From contig JBIOHC010000010.1 of the NCBI GenBank assembly GCA_044448685.1, positions 1 to 64,000 on the forward strand: a stretch of DNA of 64,000 nucleotides. Direction: 5' to 3'. The notes under the pieces are model-generated. The model saw nothing but the letters and a program-made list of their open reading frames with translations, ran no database searches and was not told where the DNA came from. Shown piece by piece: positions 26,458-34,855 of the stretch. Numbering within the stretch: the stretch's first letter is position 1; every line of letters begins with the position of its first letter. The translations under genes were made by a program, and so were the position numbers. The stretch comes from Palsa-965 sp044448685 (lineage in GTDB: Bacteria > Bacteroidota > Bacteroidia > Palsa-965).

Positions 26458-26877
26458 ACGCTGCTTCTGCATAAACAGACGCTCCTTACGCACATTTACA
26501 TTCTTCATATGCATAAACAGAAGCTGCTTACGCACATTTACATGCTGCTTGTGCATAAACAGACGCTGCTTATTCACATTTACACGCTGTTTCTGCATAA
26601 ACAAACGCTGCGTATTCACATTTACACGCTATTTATGCATAAACAGACGCTGCTTATTCACATTTACACGCTGTTTCTGCATAAACAAACGCTGCGTATT
26701 CACATTTACACGCTGCTTATGCATAAACAGACACTACTCATGCACATTTACACGCTGTTTCTGCATAATCAGAAGCTGCTTATGCAGAAACACATCCTAC
26801 TTATGCATAAACACACTCTACTTATGCATAAACACACTCTACTTATGGATAAACACACACTACTCATCCATATATAG
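26458..26877. repeat. Satellite of twenty 21-bp units
   Basis: Exactly 20 units of 21 bp, plus a partial one, begin with a variable ACGCTG core. They alternate between a half-type with GCATAAACA and one with CACATTTAC up to unit 14, then only the first type. Units 5-12 form an 84-bp higher-order repeat (units 6-9 and 10-13 nearly identical). Because 21 is a multiple of three, several frames stay open and give heptad peptides (xHKQTLL, xHIYTLF on plus); these are taken as by-products. The period equals two turns of B-DNA. There is no spacer/repeat division as in CRISPR. Confidence 0.95.
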
Positions 26878-26995
26878 ACGCTTTTTTGCAATTATGAATA
26901 TAATTATATTAAAATGAGCACCTTACGATAAATTTGCCTTATCCCCCATGCCGGATTTCCACTATTTCTTCAAAATATTTATGAGCTGATGTTGT

Positions 26996-27051
26996 AATTG
27001 TCATAAAAGTTGTAATTTGTGTCCGTAACAATGTCTGTATTTATGACAATT
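26996..27051. repeat. 12-bp inverted repeat upstream of bcp
   Basis: Perfect arms AATTGTCATAAA (26996-27007) and TTTATGACAATT (27040-27051) are separated by 32 bp, about 95 bp before the bcp start. The rest of 26878-27146 is AT-rich and shows no gene. The arms could be a regulator site pair or a hairpin. Confidence 0.6.
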
Positions 27052-27146
27052 GTTAATTAAGAAGAAGTCGTTCTGTTGATAAAGCTGAAAAGTAAGCCTT
27101 GAATTTCGACCAAAGAATCTTGTACTTTGTATAGAGCGTAAGCCTT

Positions 27147-27644
27147 ATGGTAGCGAAGAACAAAGAGCCTTTCAGGAATCATACAACATCTCTGAAAGAA
27201 GGAATGAAAGCTCCGGATTTTAAAATAAGAGATGAACAGGGAAGAGAGCAGAGCTTAAAGGATTACAAAGGAAAAAAACTCGTTCTTTATTTTTATCCGT
27301 CAGACGGAACACCCACATGTACCGAAGAGGCTTGCAACCTCCGGGATCATATAGGTGAACTGAAAAAGCAGGGGTATGAAGTGATAGGAGTTAGTCAGGA
27401 TGATGAACGTTCACATCAGAAGTTCATTACCAAACACAAACTTCCCTTCAGCTTGCTTGCTGATACAGAGCTTGAACTGGCCAGGAGCTATGATACCTGG
27501 GGCAAGAAACAGTTTATGGGCCGGATATTTGACGGAATAGCCCGCACCACTTTTCTGATATCGGAAAAGGGGATCATAGAAAAGGTGATTGCGAAAGTAA
27601 AAGCCAAAGAACATGCCGCACAGGTGCTGGCATCTGAAATGTAA
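27147..27644 (+). CDS. bcp: Thiol peroxidase, BCP/PrxQ-type peroxiredoxin
   Basis: A 165-residue peroxiredoxin with the active site YPSDGTPTCTEEACNLRD: Thr55, peroxidatic Cys58, resolving Cys63 five residues later and Arg66. This Cys spacing defines the atypical two-Cys BCP/PrxQ class, which reduces hydroperoxides with thioredoxin in the cytoplasm. The usual TPGCT is TPTCT here, a minor change. recA follows after 22 bp. Confidence 0.95.
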   Translation: MVAKNKEPFRNHTTSLKEGMKAPDFKIRDEQGREQSLKDYKGKKLVLYFYPSDGTPTCTEEACNLRDHIGELKKQGYEVIGVSQDDERSHQKFITKHKLPFSLLADTELELARSYDTWGKKQFMGRIFDGIARTTFLISEKGIIEKVIAKVKAKEHAAQVLASEM

Positions 27645-27666
27645 CTAATACTAAACGATAGAGACC

Positions 27667-28725
27667 ATGAGCAAGGAAACCAAAGAAAAAGAAGCGGTTA
27701 AGGAAAAAGACCTTATTAAGGAACTGAACAAAGAAAAGCTGAAAGCCTTACAGCTTACACTCGATAAAATTGAAAAGACCTACGGAAAGGGTACCATCAT
27801 GAAGATGACCGGAAGCGTGGTTGATCAGGTGGAGTCTATCCCTACCGGATCACTCGGTCTGGATGTGGCTCTGGGCATAGGAGGATATCCGAAAGGAAGG
27901 GTGGTGGAGATCTACGGGCCTGAATCATCCGGTAAAACAACCCTGGCCATACATGCTATTGCCAATGTTCAGAAAGCAGGTGGTATAGCAGCCTTTATTG
28001 ATGCCGAGCATGCTTTTGACCGTACCTATGCACAAAAGCTGGGTGTGGATCTGGAAGCACTCCTCATCTCCCAGCCTGATAACGGTGAACAGGCTCTTGA
28101 AATTACCGAGAACCTGATCCGTTCCGGAGCCATCGATATCATCGTTATTGACTCTGTAGCGGCTCTTACCCCTAAAAGTGAAATTGAAGGAGAGATGGGT
28201 GATTCCAAAATGGGACTCCAGGCCCGTCTTATGTCGCAAGCCCTGCGTAAGCTTACCGGTACCATCAACAAAACAGGATGCTGCTGTGTATTCATCAACC
28301 AGTTGCGTGAAAAAATCGGTGTTATGTTCGGAAACCCTGAAACAACCACAGGTGGTAATGCACTGAAGTTCTATGCTTCCGTTCGTCTCGACATTCGTCG
28401 TATAGGACAGATCAAGGACGGAGATACCGCTACCGGTAACCGTGCCCGTGTAAAAGTGGTGAAGAACAAGATGGCTCCTCCTTTCCGTCTTGCCGAATTC
28501 GATATCATTTTCGGAGAAGGCATTTCCAAAGTCGGTGAAATCATTGATATAGGAGTTGAACACAATATTATTGCAAAAGCCGGTTCCTGGTTCAGCTACG
28601 AAGGAACCAAGCTGGGTCAGGGAAGGGATGCTGTTAAACAGGTGTTTACCGACAACCCGGATCTGGCTGATGAGATAGAACGTAAAATTAAGGATGCACT
28701 CACCGCAGTGCCTTCTGCTAACTGA
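27667..28725 (+). CDS. recA: Recombinase RecA
   Basis: A 352-residue RecA with Walker A GPESSGKT (84-91), the Walker B strand IIVIDSVAAL, loop L1 (EGEMGDSKMGLQARLMSQALRK split here), NQLREKIGVMFGNPETTTGG for L2, and the C-terminal domain. The N-terminus is extended by about 25 Lys/Glu-rich residues. It forms the ATP-dependent strand-exchange filament and activates SOS. No LexA-like box was searched for with success. It is followed by an intrinsic terminator at 28775. Confidence 0.99.
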   Translation: MSKETKEKEAVKEKDLIKELNKEKLKALQLTLDKIEKTYGKGTIMKMTGSVVDQVESIPTGSLGLDVALGIGGYPKGRVVEIYGPESSGKTTLAIHAIANVQKAGGIAAFIDAEHAFDRTYAQKLGVDLEALLISQPDNGEQALEITENLIRSGAIDIIVIDSVAALTPKSEIEGEMGDSKMGLQARLMSQALRKLTGTINKTGCCCVFINQLREKIGVMFGNPETTTGGNALKFYASVRLDIRRIGQIKDGDTATGNRARVKVVKNKMAPPFRLAEFDIIFGEGISKVGEIIDIGVEHNIIAKAGSWFSYEGTKLGQGRDAVKQVFTDNPDLADEIERKIKDALTAVPSAN

Positions 28726-28738
28726 TTCCAGAGGTATA

Positions 28739-28766
28739 TTGGTTTTGGATTTATTTTATACCTTTG
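28739..28766 (+). promoter_or_regulatory. Promoter of the TPR lipoprotein gene, overlapping the recA terminator region
   Basis: TACCTTTG (28759-28766) exactly matches TAnnTTTG, with TTG at 28739-28741 as a -33 box 17 bp upstream. Transcription would begin near 28773, so the recA terminator hairpin would be the very 5' end of this message. Confidence 0.5.
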
Positions 28767-28774
28767 TTTGAACG

Positions 28775-28807
28775 ATCCCCGGTACGCCATGACCGGGGAT
28801 TTTTTTT
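28775..28807 (+). terminator. Intrinsic terminator of recA
   Basis: Perfect 9-bp stem ATCCCCGGT/ACCGGGGAT (28775-28783 with 28792-28800) followed by eight T (28800-28807), seven bases before the next ATG. Confidence 0.92.
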
Positions 28808-28813
28808 AAGCCT

Positions 28814-29827
28814 ATGAGAACATTCTGCCAACTCTTTCTTGTCGCTGTATGCGCTTCCTGTCTCAGCTTTTGCGGAAACAAAGCCGGAGATAAAAACAAT
28901 ACTCCGGGTTCGGATACCACGGCCGCCGCTCTGGAAAAGCTGAACGAAAAACTCCGTAATGACCCGGGCAATGCAGCTCTGTACCAGCAACGCGCCCGTT
29001 TCGAGTTGGGGCATAAAAGCTTTGATGCCGCCCTGGCCGATATCAAACGATCCCTGAATATTGACAGCTCCAAAGCCGAGTATTTCATGACGCTGAGTGA
29101 TATTTCATTCGCCATGAACAAGACCGGAACAGCCAAACAAGCCCTTGAAAAATGCCATAAGCTGGACCCTAAGAATCAGGAATGTATCATGAAGCTGGCC
29201 GAACTTTATTTTTACGTACGCAAATACGAGGAAAGCCTTCGTTTCCTTGATGAGGTACTGATGCTCGATAAATTCAATGCCAAAGCCTATTTCATGAAGG
29301 GAATGAATTTCAAGGAAACAGGAGATACCACCAGGGCTATTTCAAGTATGCAAACGGCCGTTGAACAGGATAATACCTATTACAATGCATATATACAGCT
29401 GGGCTTGCTTTTTGCTGCCAAACACAATAAGCTGGGAGAAGACTATTTCAACAATGCCTTGAAACTCCAGCCCGAAAATCCGGAAGTGCTGTATGACCTT
29501 GCCCGTATGTACCAGGATGAGCAGAAATACAAGGATGCGGCAGGCCTGTATCTGCATATGCTCCAGATCAACAAGAATTTTTATGATGCACAATATAACC
29601 TCGGAGTAGTACAGGTCGATATGAAAAACTATGCCGAAGCTCTAAACTATTTTTCCAATGCCATCACCATACAACCCAAAAACCCCAAGCCCTATTATGC
29701 CCGTGGCTATGCTTACCAGCTCATGGGTAATTTCCAGAATGCTGCTGCTGACTACCGCTACACATTGACACTGGATCCTGACTTTGATATGGCTAAACAG
29801 AGGATGGCCGAAATGCATCTTAAATAA
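28814..29827 (+). CDS. TPR-repeat lipoprotein
   Basis: A 337-residue protein with a lipoprotein-like signal (SCLSFCGNK, Cys near residue 21). About seven consecutive 34-residue TPRs fill the rest, for example AALYQQRARFELGHKSF, AEYFMTLSDISFAMNKTG, QPENPEVLYDLARMYQ and PKPYYARGYAYQLMGN. It is probably a periplasmic scaffold anchored to a membrane. The partner is unknown. Confidence 0.85.
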   Translation: MRTFCQLFLVAVCASCLSFCGNKAGDKNNTPGSDTTAAALEKLNEKLRNDPGNAALYQQRARFELGHKSFDAALADIKRSLNIDSSKAEYFMTLSDISFAMNKTGTAKQALEKCHKLDPKNQECIMKLAELYFYVRKYEESLRFLDEVLMLDKFNAKAYFMKGMNFKETGDTTRAISSMQTAVEQDNTYYNAYIQLGLLFAAKHNKLGEDYFNNALKLQPENPEVLYDLARMYQDEQKYKDAAGLYLHMLQINKNFYDAQYNLGVVQVDMKNYAEALNYFSNAITIQPKNPKPYYARGYAYQLMGNFQNAAADYRYTLTLDPDFDMAKQRMAEMHLK

Positions 29828-29871
29828 GTTGTCAGTAGCAGTAGTCAGAATGCAGTAGTGCGAGGTGTGAG

Positions 29872-30023
29872 ATTGTCGTTCTGAGGCGCCTTGGGGCTGG
29901 AAAGTGCGAAAGCAGTGCCGAAGAATCTATTCGGAAATGGAACGTATGTTAAATGCAATACGCAGGTAGATTCTTCGCGACTGCAACCACACTGGCAAAC
30001 CCCAAGGCCGCTCAGAATCACAG
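29872..30023. repeat. Palindromic-family repeat, full inverted pair
   Basis: The left arm (TTGTCGTTCTGAGGCGCCTTGGGG, split at 20: TTGTCGTTCTGAGGCGCC) leads to GCAGTGCCGAAGAATCT. The right arm has AGATTCTTCG, then CCCCAAGGC and CTCAGAATCACA. It is flanked on both sides by the short repeat GTCAGAATGCAG / TTCTGACTTCTG. It lies between the TPR lipoprotein and the TonB-like receptor. Confidence 0.88.
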
Positions 30024-30114
30024 CCGCATTATCTGGATTCGGACAACTAACTACTAACTTCTCGATTCTGACTTCTGGCTTCTGACTACTTTTTATTCAG
30101 TATTTTTATTCCCC

Positions 30115-32562
30115 ATGACAGCCTTTCGTTTAAACATCCTCTTTCTGTTGGCACTATGCTGCCCGATCAGCTTGTTTACCCAGACTACAGGATTAATACT
30201 CAAGGGTCAGGTGCTGGATGGCCAAGGTGCAAACCCTATTACCTTTGCATCTGTAACACTTCACCAGTCTAAAGATTCTGTGCTGATAACCGGATCACTT
30301 ACCGACGAAGCCGGTGGTTTTTCGCTTAGCGGATTAAAGCCTGGCCTCTACCTCCTTAAAATAAAATACATAGGCTATAAAACGTATTTACGTGATTCTA
30401 TTCTGCTAAGCCCGGGAACAAACAGGGATATGGGAAAGATCCTCCTCCGTATGGCAGGCAAGGAGCTGAATGGGGTGACGATTACTGCCGAAGACAATGC
30501 CTTCCGCCTGGGAATGGATAAGAAAATATTCGAAGTGGATAAGGATCTGAACAGCCAGGGAGGATCGGCAGTGGATGTGCTCAAAAATATTCCTTCCATT
30601 TCCATGGATGTAGATGGAAATATTTCTCTCCGGGGGACTGGTAATGTGACTGTTTTGATTGACGGACATCCCTCCGGCATGGTGGTTTCCAACCGTACCT
30701 CTATCTTCGAACAGATACCGGCAAGTGCTATAGAGCGGATAGAACTGATCACGAACCCTTCGGCCAAATATGATCCCGACGGGGTTGCTGGCATCATCAA
30801 TATCGTGCTTAAGAAGAATAAGGCAGAGGGCTTTAACCTTACAGGAACGCTTTCTTATGCCACCTGGATAAAAGGGAATGGGGCGCTCAATGCCGGATAC
30901 AGAAAGGGTAAGCTGAATCTTTTTGCCAGCTACAACTACCGTTATAACCAGCGTGACTATAACGGTTATACAAACCGTTTGAACCAGCTTACGCATACTT
31001 CCTTTTCATCCGACCAGACCTCCGGAGGCATCATTACCTCTCAAACCCATATGCTGAAAGCCGGAATGGATTATGACTTCAATAAGAGCAACAGTTTTTC
31101 TGTCTCGGTACTGCTCAATACCGACCGTAGTTCAGATACGGATCATGTGCGTTATACCTGGCTTGACGGGGGGCGGAATCTGAACCGTTATGCCAGTCGG
31201 AATATGTTCGGCATCAATAAGGATCTGGGTTTCGATATTTCCGCTTCATACCGGCATGAATTTCTTAATCCGGATAAACTCTTCAGTGTGGAGTTTTCTG
31301 CTTCGGGTAATAATAACAGGGCGCTCGACAGCATCTGTGAATTGGATTACAATGCCAATGGTACCTATTCCAAACCTTATCCTGTATTGCAGCTGACAGA
31401 CAATGCCTGGATGTACCGCAACGGGTTTCTGAAGGCAGATTTTACCCAGCCCCTGGGCACTTCTTCCCGGATAGAATCTGGAGCAAAGATCAATATGCGG
31501 AATGCGGATGATAAGCTGACTTCTGTTACTTTCAGCTATCCGCTCGGTGTATATCAAAATGATACCGGTATCTCTAACCGTTTTCAGTATAATGAAACAG
31601 TCTGCTCCGCTTACCTGTTGTATTCAAAAACCTGGGGCCGCGTACGCTCACAGCTTGGAGTGAGGGCCGAAGATGCATGGCGCAGTGCAGCCCTGCTGAA
31701 TAAAGAGGTTGTTTATAATCATCAGTATCTCGATTTTTTCCCTTCGGGTTATCTGAGCTATAAGTCCGGCTTAGAGCAGGAGTGGAGGCTGGGTTACGGC
31801 AGGCGTGTAAACCGGCCTTCCATACGTTCCCTGAATCCTTTTCCGGATTATACCGATATTCTCAACCTGCGCTATGGGAACCCCGATCTGAACCCTGAAT
31901 ATATCGATGCTGTTGAACTGAGCTGGATGAGGTATTTTAAAAAATGCACATTCAATGCCGTTGCATATTACCGCCATACCCAGGGTGTAATGCAGATCTT
32001 CAAATATCTGGCCGATACTGTGAGCGGTGCTACGGTGAGTACGATACGTAATCTGAGTTCGTCTGATGCCTGGGGACTTGAACTCACCGCACGGGCTGAT
32101 CCGTTTCGTTGGTGGAGTCTTATTCTGAACGGGAATATGTATGCTTTGCAACTGCAAAGTACAGACCCGGCAATGCTTCTTTTCAGAACAGGGCAAAGCG
32201 GATATGTAAAAGGAAGTTCCAGAATTAATTTCACGGGCAGTACAGCCTTGCAATTATCCGGAGCCTATTATTTCCCGGGTATCAATGCTCAGGGAACAAC
32301 CCAGGCTTATTATTATCTCGATCTGGGTCTAAGGAAGGAACTGGCACATGGCAAGGGCGGCTTAAGCCTTAGTCTGGCTGATGTATTCAATACCATTGTG
32401 GCAAGATCCGGTACCCAGACCGCTACGTTCACCCAGGACTATCTTAAGAAGAAGGAAAGCCGGATTGCAACCCTCAGCTTTACCTGGCGTTTTGGAAAAT
32501 TAACGGAGAATAAAAAGCCCAAAACCGATGAGCTGCCTGCGCCTCCTCCGGATGTTGAATAA
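30115..32562 (+). CDS. TonB-dependent-receptor-like outer-membrane protein (OMP_b-brl_3)
   Basis: An 815-residue protein with a signal peptide (MTAFRLNILFLLALCCPISLFTQ). It has a carboxypeptidase-regulatory-like domain (LKGQVLDGQGANPITFASV, 27-110). A plug domain follows (KDLNSQGGSAVDVLKNIPSI, LRGTGNVTVLIDGHPSG, ERIELITNPSAKYDPDG), then a barrel with LGYGRRVNRPSIRSLNPF and GNPDLNPEYIDAVELSW. This is the OMP_b-brl_3 family rather than a SusC. No SusD partner is nearby, so it is likely not a glycan uptake pair. The substrate is unknown. A near-match -7 element (TATTTTTA, 30101-30108) precedes it. Confidence 0.93.
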   Translation: MTAFRLNILFLLALCCPISLFTQTTGLILKGQVLDGQGANPITFASVTLHQSKDSVLITGSLTDEAGGFSLSGLKPGLYLLKIKYIGYKTYLRDSILLSPGTNRDMGKILLRMAGKELNGVTITAEDNAFRLGMDKKIFEVDKDLNSQGGSAVDVLKNIPSISMDVDGNISLRGTGNVTVLIDGHPSGMVVSNRTSIFEQIPASAIERIELITNPSAKYDPDGVAGIINIVLKKNKAEGFNLTGTLSYATWIKGNGALNAGYRKGKLNLFASYNYRYNQRDYNGYTNRLNQLTHTSFSSDQTSGGIITSQTHMLKAGMDYDFNKSNSFSVSVLLNTDRSSDTDHVRYTWLDGGRNLNRYASRNMFGINKDLGFDISASYRHEFLNPDKLFSVEFSASGNNNRALDSICELDYNANGTYSKPYPVLQLTDNAWMYRNGFLKADFTQPLGTSSRIESGAKINMRNADDKLTSVTFSYPLGVYQNDTGISNRFQYNETVCSAYLLYSKTWGRVRSQLGVRAEDAWRSAALLNKEVVYNHQYLDFFPSGYLSYKSGLEQEWRLGYGRRVNRPSIRSLNPFPDYTDILNLRYGNPDLNPEYIDAVELSWMRYFKKCTFNAVAYYRHTQGVMQIFKYLADTVSGATVSTIRNLSSSDAWGLELTARADPFRWWSLILNGNMYALQLQSTDPAMLLFRTGQSGYVKGSSRINFTGSTALQLSGAYYFPGINAQGTTQAYYYLDLGLRKELAHGKGGLSLSLADVFNTIVARSGTQTATFTQDYLKKKESRIATLSFTWRFGKLTENKKPKTDELPAPPPDVE

Positions 32563-32731
32563 GAGCGCATATTTCCATCAGGTTATTTTCTGTGTAATGA
32601 AGAATCCGGCATTGAAAACATTAATGTCAGACAAACTGTGAAATATATATTGCCGGATGAAAGTCAACCCCAGCGTGAAAAATAAATCCTGATTTTTCAC
32701 CACCGTATCCTTGCTTAAACTAATTTGGGGC

Positions 32732-33211
32732 ATGTCCTTCTATTTAGTTTCAGCTTGCATATTTCTTTTTCTGGTCAATTTTGTTTTGATCCTGAAAAGC
32801 AAAAGAAAGAAAAAATATGGTATATATCCCGGAGTAGTGGCATTGGTGCTGGCAGTTGCAGTGACTGTGTTCAGTCTGTATGCCGGGGCCTCTCTTCACC
32901 ATCCCGGCACATTACCCCATTCTCCCGGCAGGTCACGGCAGGAAGAAAAGATTTATTTGTCGGAAGCCCGGCTTGAAGTACTCCGGAAAGAAGACGGAGA
33001 TCGTTTAAAGAGCCTTATTCCTGTTTATCATTTTCTGATCAACCTGATGAAAGTCCAGCTTGTCGTATCCTTGCTGTTCGGAATTTGGGGACTGATCCTG
33101 ACTTCGGGGCGGACAAAATTCTATACCCTGATTATAATTCTGTATGCCTGTTGTATACCAGGCCTCTTCCTGCTTGATGTATCCCTGTGCAATTTGATTT
33201 TTCAGGTGTGA
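32732..33211 (+). CDS. Hypothetical four-helix membrane protein
   Basis: From ATG 32732 a 159-residue protein; an upstream in-frame TTG at 32711 is rejected. Hydrophobic segments: FYLVSACIFLFLVNFVLIL, GVVALVLAVAVTVFSLYAG, KVQLVVSLLFGIWGLIL and LIIILYACCIPGLFLLDV. A charged loop (SRQEEKIYLSEARLEVLRKE) lies between the second and third. No family recognised. It is followed by the trp promoter. Confidence 0.65.
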   Translation: MSFYLVSACIFLFLVNFVLILKSKRKKKYGIYPGVVALVLAVAVTVFSLYAGASLHHPGTLPHSPGRSRQEEKIYLSEARLEVLRKEDGDRLKSLIPVYHFLINLMKVQLVVSLLFGIWGLILTSGRTKFYTLIIILYACCIPGLFLLDVSLCNLIFQV

Positions 33212-33241
33212 GCAGGCTTAAGGAGGCAGGATTGGAGCGGA

Positions 33242-33274
33242 TTTGCATTTCTCGGAAAAACTTCCCTATATTTG
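33242..33274 (+). promoter_or_regulatory. trp operon promoter
   Basis: TTTG (33242-33245), 21 bp, then TATATTTG (33267-33274): a full Bacteroidota promoter with both elements perfect. Transcription should start near 33281, 13 nt before the leader peptide ATG. Confidence 0.8.
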
Positions 33275-33293
33275 CTGTGTTGAATAACAAACA

Positions 33294-33353
33294 ATGAACA
33301 AAAAAATGAATATCACTTGGTGGCATCTTCTGATTATACAGAGGACAGCCTGA
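33294..33353 (+). CDS. trpL: trp leader peptide with tandem Trp codons
   Basis: A 19-codon frame, MNKKMNITWWHLLIIQRTA, with two adjacent TGG codons at 33318-33323. It lies between a perfect promoter and a terminator hairpin in front of trpE. Two Trp in 19 residues, side by side, in this place is the hallmark of an attenuation sensor: its translation reports the supply of Trp-tRNA. No stable product is expected. Confidence 0.85.
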   Translation: MNKKMNITWWHLLIIQRTA

Positions 33354-33415
33354 GTTATATTCTATAACCATACGCCTAAAGGGCCTGCTGTTCTCAGCAG
33401 GCCCTTTGTCATTTT
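33327..33415 (+). promoter_or_regulatory. trp attenuator (mutually exclusive hairpins)
   Basis: Segment 1 CTTCTG (33327-33332) can pair with segment 2 CAGAGG (33339-33344). Segment 2 can also pair with CCTGCTG of segment 3 (33384-33390, one bulge). Segment 3 AAAGGGCCTGCTG (33378-33390) pairs perfectly over 13 bp with segment 4 CAGCAGGCCCTTT (33395-33407) and is followed by GTCATTTT. A ribosome stalled on the Trp codons would cover segment 1, free segment 2 and prevent the 3:4 terminator. When Trp is plentiful the ribosome reaches the stop codon (33351-33353), covers segment 2 and lets the terminator form. The pairing was done by eye; energies were not calculated. Confidence 0.78.
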
Positions 33416-33426
33416 AAGAACACAGC

Positions 33427-34839
33427 ATGAAAACGTATAAGTTCCGTACCCGATTCAAAACACTCCTGGCTGATACCTACAGCCCGGTGAGTATATATCT
33501 GAAGCTACGGGATAAATTCCCCGACAGTCTGCTGCTTGAAAGCTCTGACTACCATGGCCAGGAAAACAGTTTTTCCTTTATATGCTGTGCTCCGCTTGCA
33601 TCCGTCTGCCTTGAAGATGATGTCCTGACATGTCATTACCCGGACGGGAAAATGGAAAGTCATTCAGGTCCGACACTGCGTACAAAAGTTCCGGAACTTC
33701 TGGCATCCTTTGCATCCTGTTTTGAGACAGAACATTTGCCTTTCTCTTTTCCGGGTAATGGCCTGTTCGGTTATATGGCCTATGATGCAGTGCAGTATCT
33801 GGAAGATATAGAATTGTTTGCCCCGCGTGTGGCAGAGCGGAATATACCCGATATACTCTATCATATGTACAGGTATATCATCGTACTGGATCATTTCAGA
33901 GAAGAGCTCTATCTGCTTGATCATGATCCGGAAAACGAAGCAGGCGGAGGTTTGGAATACCTGGAATCCCTGCTGAGCAACCGGACGGTGGCATCCTATC
34001 ATTTTTTAAGGAAAGGGGAGGAGGAGAGTAATCTGACCGATGCTGCTTACCGCTCCATGGTCGATAAAGCCAAGGCTCATTGCCGCCGGGGTGACGTGTT
34101 TCAGCTGGTTCTTTCCCGTTCCTTTTCTCAGGCATTTACAGGCGATGATTTTAATGTTTACAGAGCACTGAGATCTGTCAATCCTTCACCTTACCTGTTT
34201 TATTTCGACTATGGAAGTTTCAGGATCTTCGGTTCCTCACCGGAAGCACAGCTGGTAATAAGCAAGGAGGAAGCTTCCATTCATCCTATAGCAGGCACAT
34301 TCCGCCGTACCGGCAATGACCAGGCTGATGCAGCTCTGGCCGAAAAGCTTAAACTGGACCCCAAGGAAAATGCAGAACATGTCATGCTGGTTGACCTGGC
34401 CCGAAACGATCTGAGCCGTGACTGTACAAATGTTGTCGTTCAGAAATTCAGAGAGATTCAGTATTACTCACATGTCATACATCTTGTTTCCAAGGTAAGC
34501 GGAAAAATCAAGGAAGGGCATTCATCCCTGGCATTGGTGGCAAATACATTCCCGGCCGGTACTTTATCAGGAGCACCCAAACATATGGCTATGCAGCTTA
34601 TTGACCGTTACGAGCCTTCATTGCGTGGCTTTTACGGTGGTGCGATCGGTATACTTGGCTTTAACGGTGATTTTAACCATGCCATCATGATTCGTTCCTT
34701 TCTGAGTAAGGATAAAAAACTATTTTACCAGGCTGGAGCGGGAATTGTGGAGAGCTCATCGGAAGAGAATGAATTGCAGGAAGTGAATAATAAACTGGCT
34801 GGTTTGAAAAAAGCCATTAACAAAGCAGAAGAAATTTAG
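33427..34839 (+). CDS. trpE: Anthranilate synthase component I
   Basis: A 470-residue chorismate-utilising enzyme. LLLESSDY (about 35-42) is the tryptophan feedback-binding motif. The catalytic domain has VFQLVLSRSF, NPSPYLFYFDYG, IFGSSPEAQL, HPIAGTFRRTG, HVMLVDLARNDLSRDC and FPAGTLSGAPKHMAMQLI. It converts chorismate plus ammonia from TrpG to anthranilate. First structural gene of the operon, 11 bp after the attenuator. Confidence 0.98.
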   Translation: MKTYKFRTRFKTLLADTYSPVSIYLKLRDKFPDSLLLESSDYHGQENSFSFICCAPLASVCLEDDVLTCHYPDGKMESHSGPTLRTKVPELLASFASCFETEHLPFSFPGNGLFGYMAYDAVQYLEDIELFAPRVAERNIPDILYHMYRYIIVLDHFREELYLLDHDPENEAGGGLEYLESLLSNRTVASYHFLRKGEEESNLTDAAYRSMVDKAKAHCRRGDVFQLVLSRSFSQAFTGDDFNVYRALRSVNPSPYLFYFDYGSFRIFGSSPEAQLVISKEEASIHPIAGTFRRTGNDQADAALAEKLKLDPKENAEHVMLVDLARNDLSRDCTNVVVQKFREIQYYSHVIHLVSKVSGKIKEGHSSLALVANTFPAGTLSGAPKHMAMQLIDRYEPSLRGFYGGAIGILGFNGDFNHAIMIRSFLSKDKKLFYQAGAGIVESSSEENELQEVNNKLAGLKKAINKAEEI

Positions 34840-34855
34840 AATCAAAAAACAAGAC

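Noticed and set aside
26458..26877. CRISPR array
   Set aside because: The units are contiguous 21-mers with no unique spacers, and no cas gene is nearby.
26372..26917. Open frames of 181, 122 and 124 residues across the 21-bp satellite, with heptad peptides
   Set aside because: Several overlapping frames on both strands are open only because the 21-bp unit has no stop. No signal peptide, no family and no start context support them.
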